This document shows, one piece after another, positions 23,803 to 30,575 of a DNA stretch of 37,440 nucleotides. Position numbers and translations under genes: made by a program. The DNA comes from Verrucomicrobiota bacterium (lineage in GTDB: Bacteria > Verrucomicrobiota > Verrucomicrobiia > Opitutales > Opitutaceae), in NCBI GenBank assembly GCA_030601755.1, contig JAUWBF010000030.1, positions 1-37,440 of the forward strand, given 5' to 3'. The stretch's first letter is position 1; the number at the start of each line of letters is the position of its first letter. The notes below the pieces were generated by a model that made no database searches, was not told the DNA's origin, and was given only the letters and a program-made list of their open reading frames with translations.

Positions 23803-24687
23803 TCACAAAATGGGCCGACGGTTGGCGGGCTCCCAGTCGCCGTCGCCAAGGTAGTCGGTGACCAGCGCGCCCACGGTCAGGCCAAAGTGTTTGCTGACGG
23901 CGGCCGCCCCCGCGTCGGCGGCTTCGGCCTCGACGAGGAATCGGCGAAACCGCTCCACGTCGCCGATCAACGCGCGCGTCAGCACCTTCGCCAGATGGTA
24001 ACTCTGCATCTGGCCCTCGTCCTGACGATTGAAGCCCCGGCCGCTCCACAAGTCCTGAATGGTCCCGGCATCCCAGTAGGTGGAGAGCGTTTCCTTGATC
24101 CGGTCGTAGTCGGCGGTGTCGCGTCCGGTCACCTGCTGCTCGCAAAGCTGGGCGACACCCTCGTTGAGCCAAGCCGGCAACGGCAGGTGCGCGACCAAGG
24201 CGTGCGTGAGTTCATGCGCCAGCACGGACTCCGCCTGCGACATGTTCAGAAACGTAAACACGAAATGCCCGTAGCCGTGGTTGATGAACATGCCGCCGCT
24301 CATGGCGTTTTCATCCTCGGGCAAATACGCGGCCACGTATTCGTGGTAGGTTTCCAGATCGTGCGTGATCAGCACCGGGCATTTGCCGTGAAGCGACCGG
24401 GCCGAGTCCTGGCCCAACATCAGCACGATCCGCTTGCGAATCTGTTCTAGCCACACGAGCAGCCGCCGGCAAGTCGCCTCCGGCTGGCTGGAAACGAGCC
24501 AGCAGTTCGACGACTCATAGCCCATGTAGCCGTTGCCAAGCGCGGAACGCAGCAGGTGCACCCATTCCCGGCCTCGCCCGGTCCAGAAGCCATTGGCCGC
24601 GTCCGCAGCCAGCCCTTGCGCGTCGACGTTCACCGCCGCCCAGTCGGGTCGCGGAAAACGAGCGTTGGCTGCCAGCAACGGGAGCAT
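23803..24687 (-). CDS. Putative HExxH (gluzincin-type) metallopeptidase
   Basis: A 294-residue protein with a zinc-peptidase active site: HELTH at 158-162 and the third ligand Glu176 in WLNEGVAQ, the HExxH-(x)n-NEG arrangement of peptidase MA-like gluzincins. Upstream is a dense alpha/beta region with VLITHDLETYHEYVAAYLPE and a GGMFINHGYGHFVFTFLNMS strand before the active site; helices with a tetratricopeptide-like look follow. No convincing signal peptide is seen at the ATG used (24687); a TTG at 24726 would add 13 residues and lie at the edge of a REPIN-like element. The natural substrate is unknown. It is convergent with the BamE-like gene. Confidence 0.72.
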   Translation of the reverse strand: MLPLLAANARFPRPDWAAVNVDAQGLAADAANGFWTGRGREWVHLLRSALGNGYMGYESSNCWLVSSQPEATCRRLLVWLEQIRKRIVLMLGQDSARSLHGKCPVLITHDLETYHEYVAAYLPEDENAMSGGMFINHGYGHFVFTFLNMSQAESVLAHELTHALVAHLPLPAWLNEGVAQLCEQQVTGRDTADYDRIKETLSTYWDAGTIQDLWSGRGFNRQDEGQMQSYHLAKVLTRALIGDVERFRRFLVEAEAADAGAAAVSKHFGLTVGALVTDYLGDGDWEPANRRPIL

Positions 24688-24728
24688 CGCCAAACGCTTG
24701 GGCGCGGTCGCGGGGAAGCGACGCAAAA

Positions 24729-24788
24729 GTAGCGCAGGCTCCCAGCCTGCCTTCGAAATCAGGCCTGCCGGCTGGAAGCCGGCGCTAC
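24729..24788. repeat. REPIN-like element, GTAGCGCAGGC family, copy 3
   Basis: Starts GTAGCGCAGGCTCCCAGCCT, has CTTCGAAATCAGGCC in the middle, and ends GGCTGGAAGCCGGCGCTAC. It is almost identical to copy 4 (26839), including the middle, so these two are recently related. It stands immediately upstream of the peptidase start and right before the paralogous fragment on the plus strand. Confidence 0.8.
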
Positions 24789-24796
24789 TTGGCTCA

Positions 24797-25015
24797 GTCC
24801 GTCTTCACGCCCTCCGTTGGCAAAGCTTGTTTCCCGGATACGTGATCGCCCTCGAGGAATCGGTCGGCTGGGGCCTCGCCTGCCTGTTCCTGCCGTTCGC
24901 CAGCCTGATCTTCACCATCCGTCACTGGGACGAGGCCAAGGCACCGTTTTTATGGAGCGTGTTCGGAGTCCTGCCGCTTGTCTTTCTGGGCATCTTTGTG
25001 TCGATCCCGCAAGCG
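24797..25015 (+). pseudogene. Fragment related to the C-terminal membrane module of the BamE-like gene
   Basis: Translated from 24797 this reads SVRLHALRWQSLF, then GYVIALEESVGWGLACLFLP and HWDEAKAPFLWSVFGVLP. It resembles the end of the 23212-23784 protein (FQTSVAWGVCSLLVPMAG; HWSEGKKPLALYLSS) with the W-G-(V/L)-C/A-L-P and HW.E.K.P positions conserved. There is no signal peptide or BamE-like part, and the 5' end is replaced by the REPIN-like element. Its frame runs on until 25135, inside the antisense end of the PIN gene. A GTG at 24842 could still start a small protein, but I read it as a gene remnant. Confidence 0.5.
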
Positions 25016-25062
25016 GAACGTTGGCGTCGGTCGGACAACTTGGTCCGTATGAACACCGGCGA

Positions 25063-25443
25063 TCAAGGGGCCAGAATCAATCCGCCGATGCGTTCAAAAT
25101 GCGAACGATTGAGCGTCTTAAGCGGTTGCCCATAGCCAATGGCGGTGGCCGCGATCATGCAATCCGGCGTGCCGATGCGCAGGCCGCGACGGCTCAAGTC
25201 ACGGACGATCCGTGAAGTCGGAAACCACAAGTCGTCATCAAATTCCAGCACGCTGAAACGACGGCTCTCGGCATCGGCTTCCGCGCGGGTATCGTAACCG
25301 GCGGCGAATTCCATCCAAGTGATGCGCGAGATCAGCAGCGGCTCGTCGTCGGGCAACGCGTCGACATAGGCGCGAGCCCTTGCCTTGGGGAGCGCCTTGG
25401 TGCCCTTGCCGTAGGCGATCAGAAAGTCGGTGTCGAAAATCAC
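25063..25443 (-). CDS. PIN-domain ribonuclease toxin (VapC-like)
   Basis: A 126-residue PIN-domain protein. Acidic catalytic positions are visible: Asp4/Asp6 in MIFDTDFLIAYG, Glu45 in ITWMEFAAGY, and Asp94 in RIGTPDCMIAATA, with the further GQPLKTLNRSHFERI end where VapC proteins have a last conserved region. PIN toxins cleave tRNA or rRNA in a magnesium-dependent way. The start is a GTG whose last bases overlap the stop of the upstream small gene (GTGA), the tight coupling usual for toxin-antitoxin pairs. Length (about 125-135) fits VapC. Its 3' end lies against the fragment at 24797-25015. Confidence 0.85.
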   Translation of the reverse strand: MIFDTDFLIAYGKGTKALPKARARAYVDALPDDEPLLISRITWMEFAAGYDTRAEADAESRRFSVLEFDDDLWFPTSRIVRDLSRRGLRIGTPDCMIAATAIGYGQPLKTLNRSHFERIGGLILAP

Positions 25444-25658
25444 AGATTCCGCGCTTCGTAGGCGGCTTCGATGGCGGCCCAGTCCGCGCCCTTGCCAAAG
25501 TCGCCGGCCTTGGCCTTTGCATCTCCAGCCCGAGCCACCTTCGCCGGCAAAGCACGCGGCGTGATGCCATAGTCCAACACAGCCGCGCGAACCGATCGGG
25601 TGGAGCGCTTGGTGGCGACCTTGCGAGCGGGCTTCTTCGGTTTGGTAACGGTGGCCAT
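25440..25658 (-). CDS. Probable antitoxin of the PIN-domain toxin
   Basis: A 72-residue protein directly upstream of the PIN gene and overlapping its start by four bases. Its first 25 residues are Lys/Arg/Thr/Pro-rich (ATVTKPKKPARKVATKRSTR), a possible DNA- or RNA-contacting tail; the C-terminal half ends GADWAAIEAAYEARNL, a plausible helix for occupying the toxin's active-site groove. I see no standard VapB (AbrB, RHH or Phd) fold, so the call rests on position, size and overlap. The ATG at 25658 is used; an in-frame start 25 codons upstream exists but codes for an unlikely sequence. Confidence 0.62.
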   Translation of the reverse strand: MATVTKPKKPARKVATKRSTRSVRAAVLDYGITPRALPAKVARAGDAKAKAGDFGKGADWAAIEAAYEARNL

Positions 25659-25731
25659 GCTTTGCAGACTGAAGGGCGGCCCCGCGCATTGGCAAGAGCC
25701 CGAATGCCGCAAAGCTACGAGCGGCTCGCAC

Positions 25732-25765
25732 AAAAAACGCGGCCCGGGAAAGCATCCGGGCCGCG
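25732..25765 (-). terminator. Rho-independent terminator of the outer-membrane barrel gene
   Basis: CGCGGCCCGG-GAAAGCAT-CCGGGCCGCG (25738-25765), a perfect 10-bp stem with an 8-base loop. On the minus strand it is followed by TTTTTT (25732-25737). It lies 31 bases past the stop at 25796 and insulates the toxin-antitoxin pair downstream. Confidence 0.9.
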
Positions 25766-25795
25766 TCTAGTATCCTGCTTTGCGGGAAATCTTAA

Positions 25796-26404
25796 TTAAT
25801 CCGGCCAACGAAAGCGCAGACCAAGTTCAAAGACATGCGCCTCGATGTCGGTCACCTTGAACCCGCCAAAATTGGCATCCTCATTCCAGAGATAACGATA
25901 ACCTGCGTCCACAGTGACCCGCTCGCTCACGTTCCATGAAGCCAACGCTCCAAGTCCGTAACTGAAAACCCAGTCTGTGTCCGAGCCCGTGCCCACCAAC
26001 GGCACCGTAATGCGACCGCGCAGGTAGTTCATGCCAACCGACGGTCCGAACGAGACATGTAGCGCATCCGAAGGGGTCCAGACCGCACGATAGGTAAACA
26101 GCACCGGGACGGTTTCCAAGTCACCGGTCGCGCCAAGCGGGTTGGTCCCCAGATCAAGCTCACCATAACCGACCTCCAGCTCGATCTGCTGCTGCCATTC
26201 TCCTCCATAGGTGCCGCCGAACTGGGTGCCGATCGCCAGCATGGCTCCGGCACCGTCGTCGACAAAGTCGCTGTCGGGCGAGATCAACAATGCGCTGACA
26301 CGGGCATAGGGCAGGTTGTCGTTCACGTAGGCGTGCACGACGCCGACGGCGGACAGCGAAACGGTCAGGGCACAGAGGCCCAGGGTGAGTTTTTTGAGGT
26401 TCAT
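25796..26404 (-). CDS. Outer-membrane beta-barrel protein
   Basis: A 202-residue exported protein. The signal peptide MNLKKLTLGLCALTVSLSAV ends near HAYVN (about residue 25). Alternating hydrophobic strands follow (YARVSALLISPDSDFVDDGA; LETVPVLFTYRAVWTPSDAL; LHVSFGPSVGMNYLRGRITV; RVTVDAGYRYLWNEDANFGG). It closes with VFELGLRFRWPD, an aromatic, strand-like terminus suited to barrel insertion. It resembles the OmpW/OmpA-like small barrels. It is divergent from the XRE regulator gene and is probably its target. The leader holds an inverted repeat GTTGGCG/CGCCAAC at 26434-26459. Confidence 0.82.
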   Translation of the reverse strand: MNLKKLTLGLCALTVSLSAVGVVHAYVNDNLPYARVSALLISPDSDFVDDGAGAMLAIGTQFGGTYGGEWQQQIELEVGYGELDLGTNPLGATGDLETVPVLFTYRAVWTPSDALHVSFGPSVGMNYLRGRITVPLVGTGSDTDWVFSYGLGALASWNVSERVTVDAGYRYLWNEDANFGGFKVTDIEAHVFELGLRFRWPD

Positions 26405-26433
26405 GGTTTTGGTGTTTTTGGGTGCGTTGGAAT

Positions 26434-26459
26434 GTTGGCGTGAGTTGGACAGCGCCAAC
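26434..26459 (-). promoter_or_regulatory. Inverted repeat in the leader of the barrel gene
   Basis: GTTGGCG (26434-26440) and CGCCAAC (26453-26459), perfect 7-bp arms with a 12-base loop, 29 bases upstream of the ATG at 26404 and abutting the operator at 26461. Could be a leader hairpin in the mRNA or a further protein-binding site. Confidence 0.4.
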
Positions 26460-26460
26460 T

Positions 26461-26478
26461 TGCTCCAATATCGGAGCA
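26461..26478. promoter_or_regulatory. Operator 1, inverted repeat TGCTCC/GGAGCA
   Basis: TGCTCC-AATATC-GGAGCA, perfect 6-bp arms with a 6-base spacer. It matches operator 2 (26507-26524) at 14 of 18 positions and lies 46 bases from it, near five helical turns less a fraction. It sits upstream of the barrel gene at 26404. Confidence 0.7.
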
Positions 26479-26488
26479 TGTAAATGCC

Positions 26489-26506
26489 TAGGATCACGTA
26501 GGATCA
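26489..26506. promoter_or_regulatory. Tandem TAGGATCA repeat between the operators
   Basis: TAGGATCA occurs twice (26489-26496 and 26499-26506) with a period of 10 bases, close to one helical turn, between the two inverted-repeat operators. It may be a further binding site or part of the promoter region. Confidence 0.4.
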
Positions 26507-26524
26507 AGCTCCGATTTTGGAGCA
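26507..26524. promoter_or_regulatory. Operator 2, inverted repeat AGCTCC/GGAGCA, over the XRE start
   Basis: AGCTCC-GATTTT-GGAGCA. The inner arms GCTCC/GGAGC are perfect. It contains the proposed TTG start codon (26517) of the XRE gene, so protein bound here would block that gene's transcription. Same motif as operator 1. Confidence 0.68.
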
Positions 26525-26774
26525 ACCAAGGCAAAACGTCGTAGGACCGCAGATAAGGCGCATCCGCAACCAGCTCGGTCTTTCCCAAGAGCTGCTGGCC
26601 GCTCGCTGCGGCGTTGTCGGGTGGGATTTGTCGCGAGGCACGTTGGCCAAGATAGAGGCCGGTGTGCGCTGCGTGACAGATCATGAGGCGGCCTGCCTGG
26701 CTCTCGCGTTAAAAACCCCGCTGATCACTCTTTACCCGGCGGGCTTGGCCCAACGACTCGGGAAGCTGTCGTGA
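26517..26774 (+). CDS. Small XRE-family transcriptional regulator
   Basis: An 85-residue HTH_3 protein that is almost only a DNA-binding domain: VGPQIRRIRNQLGLSQELLA (helices 1-2), then GWDLSRGTLAKIEAGVRCV (recognition region) and HEAACLALALKTPLITLYP. This 'GWD(L/V)SRGTL.KIE' form belongs to a distinct group of small XRE regulators. The only suitable start is TTG at 26517. The start codon lies inside an inverted repeat that has a second copy 46 bases away, in front of the divergent barrel gene. It therefore very likely represses itself and controls that gene. No effector domain is present. Confidence 0.82.
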   Translation: MEQPRQNVVGPQIRRIRNQLGLSQELLAARCGVVGWDLSRGTLAKIEAGVRCVTDHEAACLALALKTPLITLYPAGLAQRLGKLS

Positions 26775-26838
26775 GAGTCGACGTCCACGGAAGTCTCATG
26801 AAGTCGACCGTGCGAGGCCGCCGGGCAGACACGCAGAA

Positions 26839-26898
26839 GTAGCGCAGGCTTCCAGCCTGCCTTCGAAACAAGGCCTGCCGGCTGGAAGCCGGCGCTAC
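26839..26898. repeat. REPIN-like element, GTAGCGCAGGC family, copy 4
   Basis: Starts GTAGCGCAGGCTTCCAGCCT and ends GGCTGGAAGCCGGCGCTAC, 60 bases like copy 3 and almost identical to it. It lies between the convergent ends of the XRE gene (26774) and rapA (26904). Confidence 0.82.
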
Positions 26899-26903
26899 TG
26901 GGC

Positions 26904-29756
26904 TCAATCCACCTCCACGCCCTCGACGATCAGCCGTAGCGAGTCGAGGCGGAGGCGGGCGGCCTCGATGGCGGCGCGGGTCTGGCGGACGCGTTTTTTC
27001 GCGAGGTCGATCTCGGCGGGGCGCACGTTGTCGTTGAGCTTTTGCAGCTCGACGAGGCGTTGCAGCTCGGCGGTCAGCGTCTCGGCGGCGCGCTCGCGGG
27101 CGGCGGCCTTAATCGGCTCGGCCAGGGCCTTGGCACGGTCGGTCGCACCCTCGACGAGGTTTTTGAGGAGCGTGCCGTTGAACCCCGGCTTCTCAAGGAA
27201 GCGCGGGAGCGGGGCGTCCTCGACGTCGTCGTCGAGGTTCTCGTAGTCGGCCGAGTCGGTGAGGTCGGTGCCATGGATGTCGACCAGCACGCGCACGGGC
27301 GTGGGCGCGAGGAACTGGTCCACGTGCCACTTCGCGTCGGCCACGGTCTCGAGCACGAAGACGGCCTCGAGGAGGAGGTTGGGTTTGTCTGCCTCGAGCA
27401 CGCAGAAGGCGGTGGTGCCGGCGGGCGAGTCGACGAGCAGGTCGATGCTGTCGCGGACCAGCGGATGATCGGCCGAGATGAACGCCATGTCCTCGCGGGC
27501 GATGGCGCGGGAACGGTCGTAGGTCGCGAGCAGACCGTCACGCGGGATGGACGGGAAACCCTCGACGTAGGCGTGGGCGGCGTCGAGGTGCAGGTCGCCG
27601 CCTTCTTCCTGACGGGCGCGCACGCCGAAGTGATCAAAGAGGTCGGCGAGCGTGCGGCGCACGAGCGGGTCGCCGTCGGCGGCGCGCACGCGCTCGACGA
27701 CCTTGGCGGCGACGGCGGGGTTGAAGGAGTTGAGCTCGAGCAGGCGGTCGCGGCCCTTGCGGAGTTTGTCCTGGAGCGCCTCGCGGAAGCGCGCGGTCTC
27801 GGCGATGAAGGTCTCAAGTTTGTCGGCGGCCTTGGCCTTGAGCTTGCCCTCGCCGGTGGCGACGGCGAGCTCGAGCAGGCGGTCGCGGAAGGTGGCGGCG
27901 TAGTCGTTGCCGCCGTGCAGCGGGGCCTCGAAGGCGTCGAGTCCGCGGGCATACCACTCGGCCACGACGGCATCGGCGCCGCCGGCCATGACGGGCACGT
28001 GGATTTTGATCGTATCGGTTTGTCCGATACGGTCGAGACGGCCGATGCGCTGCTCGACGAGGCCGGGGTTGAGCGGCAGGTCGAAGAGCACGAGATGGTG
28101 GGCGAACTGGAAGTTGCGCCCCTCGCTGCCGATCTCGGAGCAGAGCAGGATGCGCGCGCCCTCGGGCTCGGCGAACCAGGCGGCCTGGCGGTCGCGCTGC
28201 ACGAGCGGCAGGCCCTCGTGGAAGAGGCCGATGTTGACGTTGACGCGGTCTTTGATGGCGGCCTCGACGGCGAGGACCTTGCGCTCGTTGCGGCAGATGA
28301 GCAGGACCTTGGCGGGCGCGGTCTGCTTGAGCAGGTCGACCAGCCAGTCGATGCGCGGGTCGTCCTTGAAGGAGTAGCGGATGGAGGCGACGTCGTTGTT
28401 TTCCTCGGCCTGGAGTTCGCGGGCGATGCGGGCGTGCAGCGTGGGCGTGGCGCCGTCGAGCACGACCGGCAGGTGCTTGCGCTTGGGGAAGCCGGTCATG
28501 GCGGCGCGGGTGTTGCGGAAGACGACGCGGCCGGTGCCGTGCTGGTCGAGCAGGGTGCGCAGGAGGGCGTCGCGCGCGCCGGGCTTGCCGGCGTCGAGCG
28601 CGGCGAGGCGTTCGGCGAGGGTCTCGGGATCGCGGTCGAAGAGTTTGCGCAGGGCGGTCTGGTCGGCGGCGGCGAGGGGCTTGGCCTCGACGATTTTCTC
28701 GGCGATCTCGGCGACCGCGCCGTAGTCGGCGGTCTCGTCGAGGAAGGTCTCGAGGTCGGCGTAGCGATCGGGGTCGAGCAGGCGCAGGCGCGCGAAGTGT
28801 CCCTCGAGGCCGAGCTGGGTCGGCGTGGCGGTGAGCAGGAGGAGGCCGGGGGCTTTTTTGCCAAGTTGTTCGACGAGCTGGTATTCGGGGCTGGCTTCCT
28901 GCGGGGTCCAGCCGAGGTGGTGGGCCTCGTCGACGATGACGAGGTCCCAGCCGGCGGCGACGACCTGCTCGCGGCGGGCTTCGTTGGACGCGAGGAAGTT
29001 GACCGCGGCGAGGCCGAGTTGCGCGGAGAGGAAGGGATTTTTCCCGGGCTCGGCGGCCTCGGTGTCGAGGCAGCGTTGTTCGTCGAAGATGGTGAACCAG
29101 AGGTTGAAGCGCCGGAGGAGTTCGACGAACCACTGGTGGACGAGCGACTCGGGCACGAGGATGAGCGCGCGGGCGGCGCGACCGGTGGCGAGCAGGCGCT
29201 GGAGGATGAGGCAGGCCTCGATGGTCTTGCCGAGGCCGACCTCGTCGGAGAGGAGCACGCGCGGGATCTGGCGGTTGGCGACCTCGTTGAGGATGTAGAA
29301 CTGGTGCGGGATGAGGTCGATGCGGCCGCCGAGGAAGCCGCGCACGTCGGACTGGAGGAAGCGGGTGCGGGCGCGCAGGGTGCGCAGGCGCAGGTCGAAG
29401 ACCTCGGAGGGCTCGGCCTGGCCGGCCATGATGCGCTCGGCGGGCGAGCTGACGCTGGTGAGGTCGGAGATGTTGTCCTCGCGCACGCGTTGGCCGCCGC
29501 CGGAGTAGACGAGCAGGCCCTTTTCCTCGGACACCTCCTCGATGGCGAAGGTGACGCCGGCGCGGGTGGCGACGGTCTCGCCGGCGGCGAATTGCACGCG
29601 CTTCAGGACGGGCGTGCCGCGGGCGTAGATGCGGCGCTCGCCGGAGGCGGGAAACTCGATCGTGATCCGGGCGTGTTCGAGCTCGACCACGATGCCGAGA
29701 CCGAGCTCGGGTTCGCGTTCACTGAGGCAGCGTTGACCGACAAAACCAAGGGACAT
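26904..29756 (-). CDS. rapA: RNA polymerase-associated ATPase RapA (Swi2/Snf2)
   Basis: A 950-residue Swi2/Snf2 translocase that binds RNA polymerase and helps recycle it after transcription. N-terminal Tudor-like beta domains occupy about 1-110. The ATPase core has Walker A in SDEVGLGKTIEACLIL (about 171-178), DEAH at about 276-279 (LVIVDEAHHLGW), and LLTATPTQLG. The second lobe carries LLCSEIGSEGRNFQFAHHLV and motif VI QRIGRLDRIGQTDTI. The RapA-specific regions continue to a helical, charged C-terminus. Length is close to the 968 of Escherichia coli RapA. It runs in the same direction as the two RNA methyltransferase genes upstream. Confidence 0.93.
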   Translation of the reverse strand: MSLGFVGQRCLSEREPELGLGIVVELEHARITIEFPASGERRIYARGTPVLKRVQFAAGETVATRAGVTFAIEEVSEEKGLLVYSGGGQRVREDNISDLTSVSSPAERIMAGQAEPSEVFDLRLRTLRARTRFLQSDVRGFLGGRIDLIPHQFYILNEVANRQIPRVLLSDEVGLGKTIEACLILQRLLATGRAARALILVPESLVHQWFVELLRRFNLWFTIFDEQRCLDTEAAEPGKNPFLSAQLGLAAVNFLASNEARREQVVAAGWDLVIVDEAHHLGWTPQEASPEYQLVEQLGKKAPGLLLLTATPTQLGLEGHFARLRLLDPDRYADLETFLDETADYGAVAEIAEKIVEAKPLAAADQTALRKLFDRDPETLAERLAALDAGKPGARDALLRTLLDQHGTGRVVFRNTRAAMTGFPKRKHLPVVLDGATPTLHARIARELQAEENNDVASIRYSFKDDPRIDWLVDLLKQTAPAKVLLICRNERKVLAVEAAIKDRVNVNIGLFHEGLPLVQRDRQAAWFAEPEGARILLCSEIGSEGRNFQFAHHLVLFDLPLNPGLVEQRIGRLDRIGQTDTIKIHVPVMAGGADAVVAEWYARGLDAFEAPLHGGNDYAATFRDRLLELAVATGEGKLKAKAADKLETFIAETARFREALQDKLRKGRDRLLELNSFNPAVAAKVVERVRAADGDPLVRRTLADLFDHFGVRARQEEGGDLHLDAAHAYVEGFPSIPRDGLLATYDRSRAIAREDMAFISADHPLVRDSIDLLVDSPAGTTAFCVLEADKPNLLLEAVFVLETVADAKWHVDQFLAPTPVRVLVDIHGTDLTDSADYENLDDDVEDAPLPRFLEKPGFNGTLLKNLVEGATDRAKALAEPIKAAARERAAETLTAELQRLVELQKLNDNVRPAEIDLAKKRVRQTRAAIEAARLRLDSLRLIVEGVEVD

Positions 29757-29789
29757 AGCGGGTCAATACACGGACCGCGCCGACGGTTT

Positions 29790-30575
29790 TCAAACGCGAT
29801 TTGGGGAAAGTTTCGCCGCGGGTCCGCGCAGCCCGAGCGCGTGCAGGAGGATGGCGCCGGCGACGGACACGTTGAGCGACTCGACGCCGCCCGCGCCGCG
29901 AATGGTGACGAGGCGCGTGCAGGCCTTGGCGACGGCGGGCGAGAGGCCGTGTTCCTCGTTGCCGAGCACGAGCGCGAGGGGCTTGCGGGCGGCGGCGGAG
30001 GCGGCGGCGACGTCCTCGGGATCGCCGCCGCGGGTGGCCGCGCCGACGACCTCATAGCCGGCCTCGGCGAGTGCGCGGGCCAGCGCGACGAGATCGGGCG
30101 CGCGCCACACGGTCGCCAGCTCGAGTCCGCCCTCGGCCACGCGGTGCGCGGCGTCGTTGGGCAGGGCGGCGTCGGGGTGCGCGGGCACGACGAGGTCGGT
30201 CACGCCGAAGAAGGCCGCGGTGCGGGCGATGGCGCCGAGGTTGTGGGGGTTGCCGATGCGATCGAGCAGCACCAGCGGCGCGCGGCGCGCGGCCCAGCCG
30301 GCGATGTCCTTCGGCGTGGGCGCGCGCGGCGGCTCGGCCTCGACGACCGCGACCACGCCGCCGTGGTGCACGCTGCCGGAGATCTTGGCGAGTTCCTCGG
30401 GCGGGACGCAGCGATAGACCTTGCGGGCGGCGGCGAGGGCCTTGCAGAGCGGGCCGAGCTTGCGGCCGGTGGACTCGTCGAAGAAGAGCCGGCGAAACGA
30501 CGCGGGGTCGCGCTCGAAGCGGGCCTTCACCGCGCCGATGCCGCAGAGGGTGAGCTCGGGTTTCGGCTTCTTCAT
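29790..30575 (-). CDS. SpoU/TrmH-family RNA 2'-O-methyltransferase
   Basis: A 261-residue SPOUT (knotted) methyltransferase that transfers a methyl group from SAM to a ribose 2'-OH of rRNA or tRNA. A substrate-binding domain at about 1-85 (ELTLCGIGAVKARFERDPAS) is followed by the catalytic domain with its three motifs: LLDRIGNPHNLGAIARTAAF (motif 1), LALVLGNEEHGLSPAV (motif 2) and GGVESLNVSVAGAILLHALG (motif 3, trefoil knot). Which base it modifies cannot be read. It overlaps the rlmM stop by four bases (ATGA) and so is coupled to it. Confidence 0.9.
   Translation of the reverse strand: MKKPKPELTLCGIGAVKARFERDPASFRRLFFDESTGRKLGPLCKALAAARKVYRCVPPEELAKISGSVHHGGVVAVVEAEPPRAPTPKDIAGWAARRAPLVLLDRIGNPHNLGAIARTAAFFGVTDLVVPAHPDAALPNDAAHRVAEGGLELATVWRAPDLVALARALAEAGYEVVGAATRGGDPEDVAAASAAARKPLALVLGNEEHGLSPAVAKACTRLVTIRGAGGVESLNVSVAGAILLHALGLRGPAAKLSPNRV

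Noticed and set aside
24533-24796. Upstream part of the plus-strand frame that contains the membrane-module fragment
   Set aside because: It is antisense to the peptidase and crosses a REPIN-like element; only the part from about 24797 resembles a protein.
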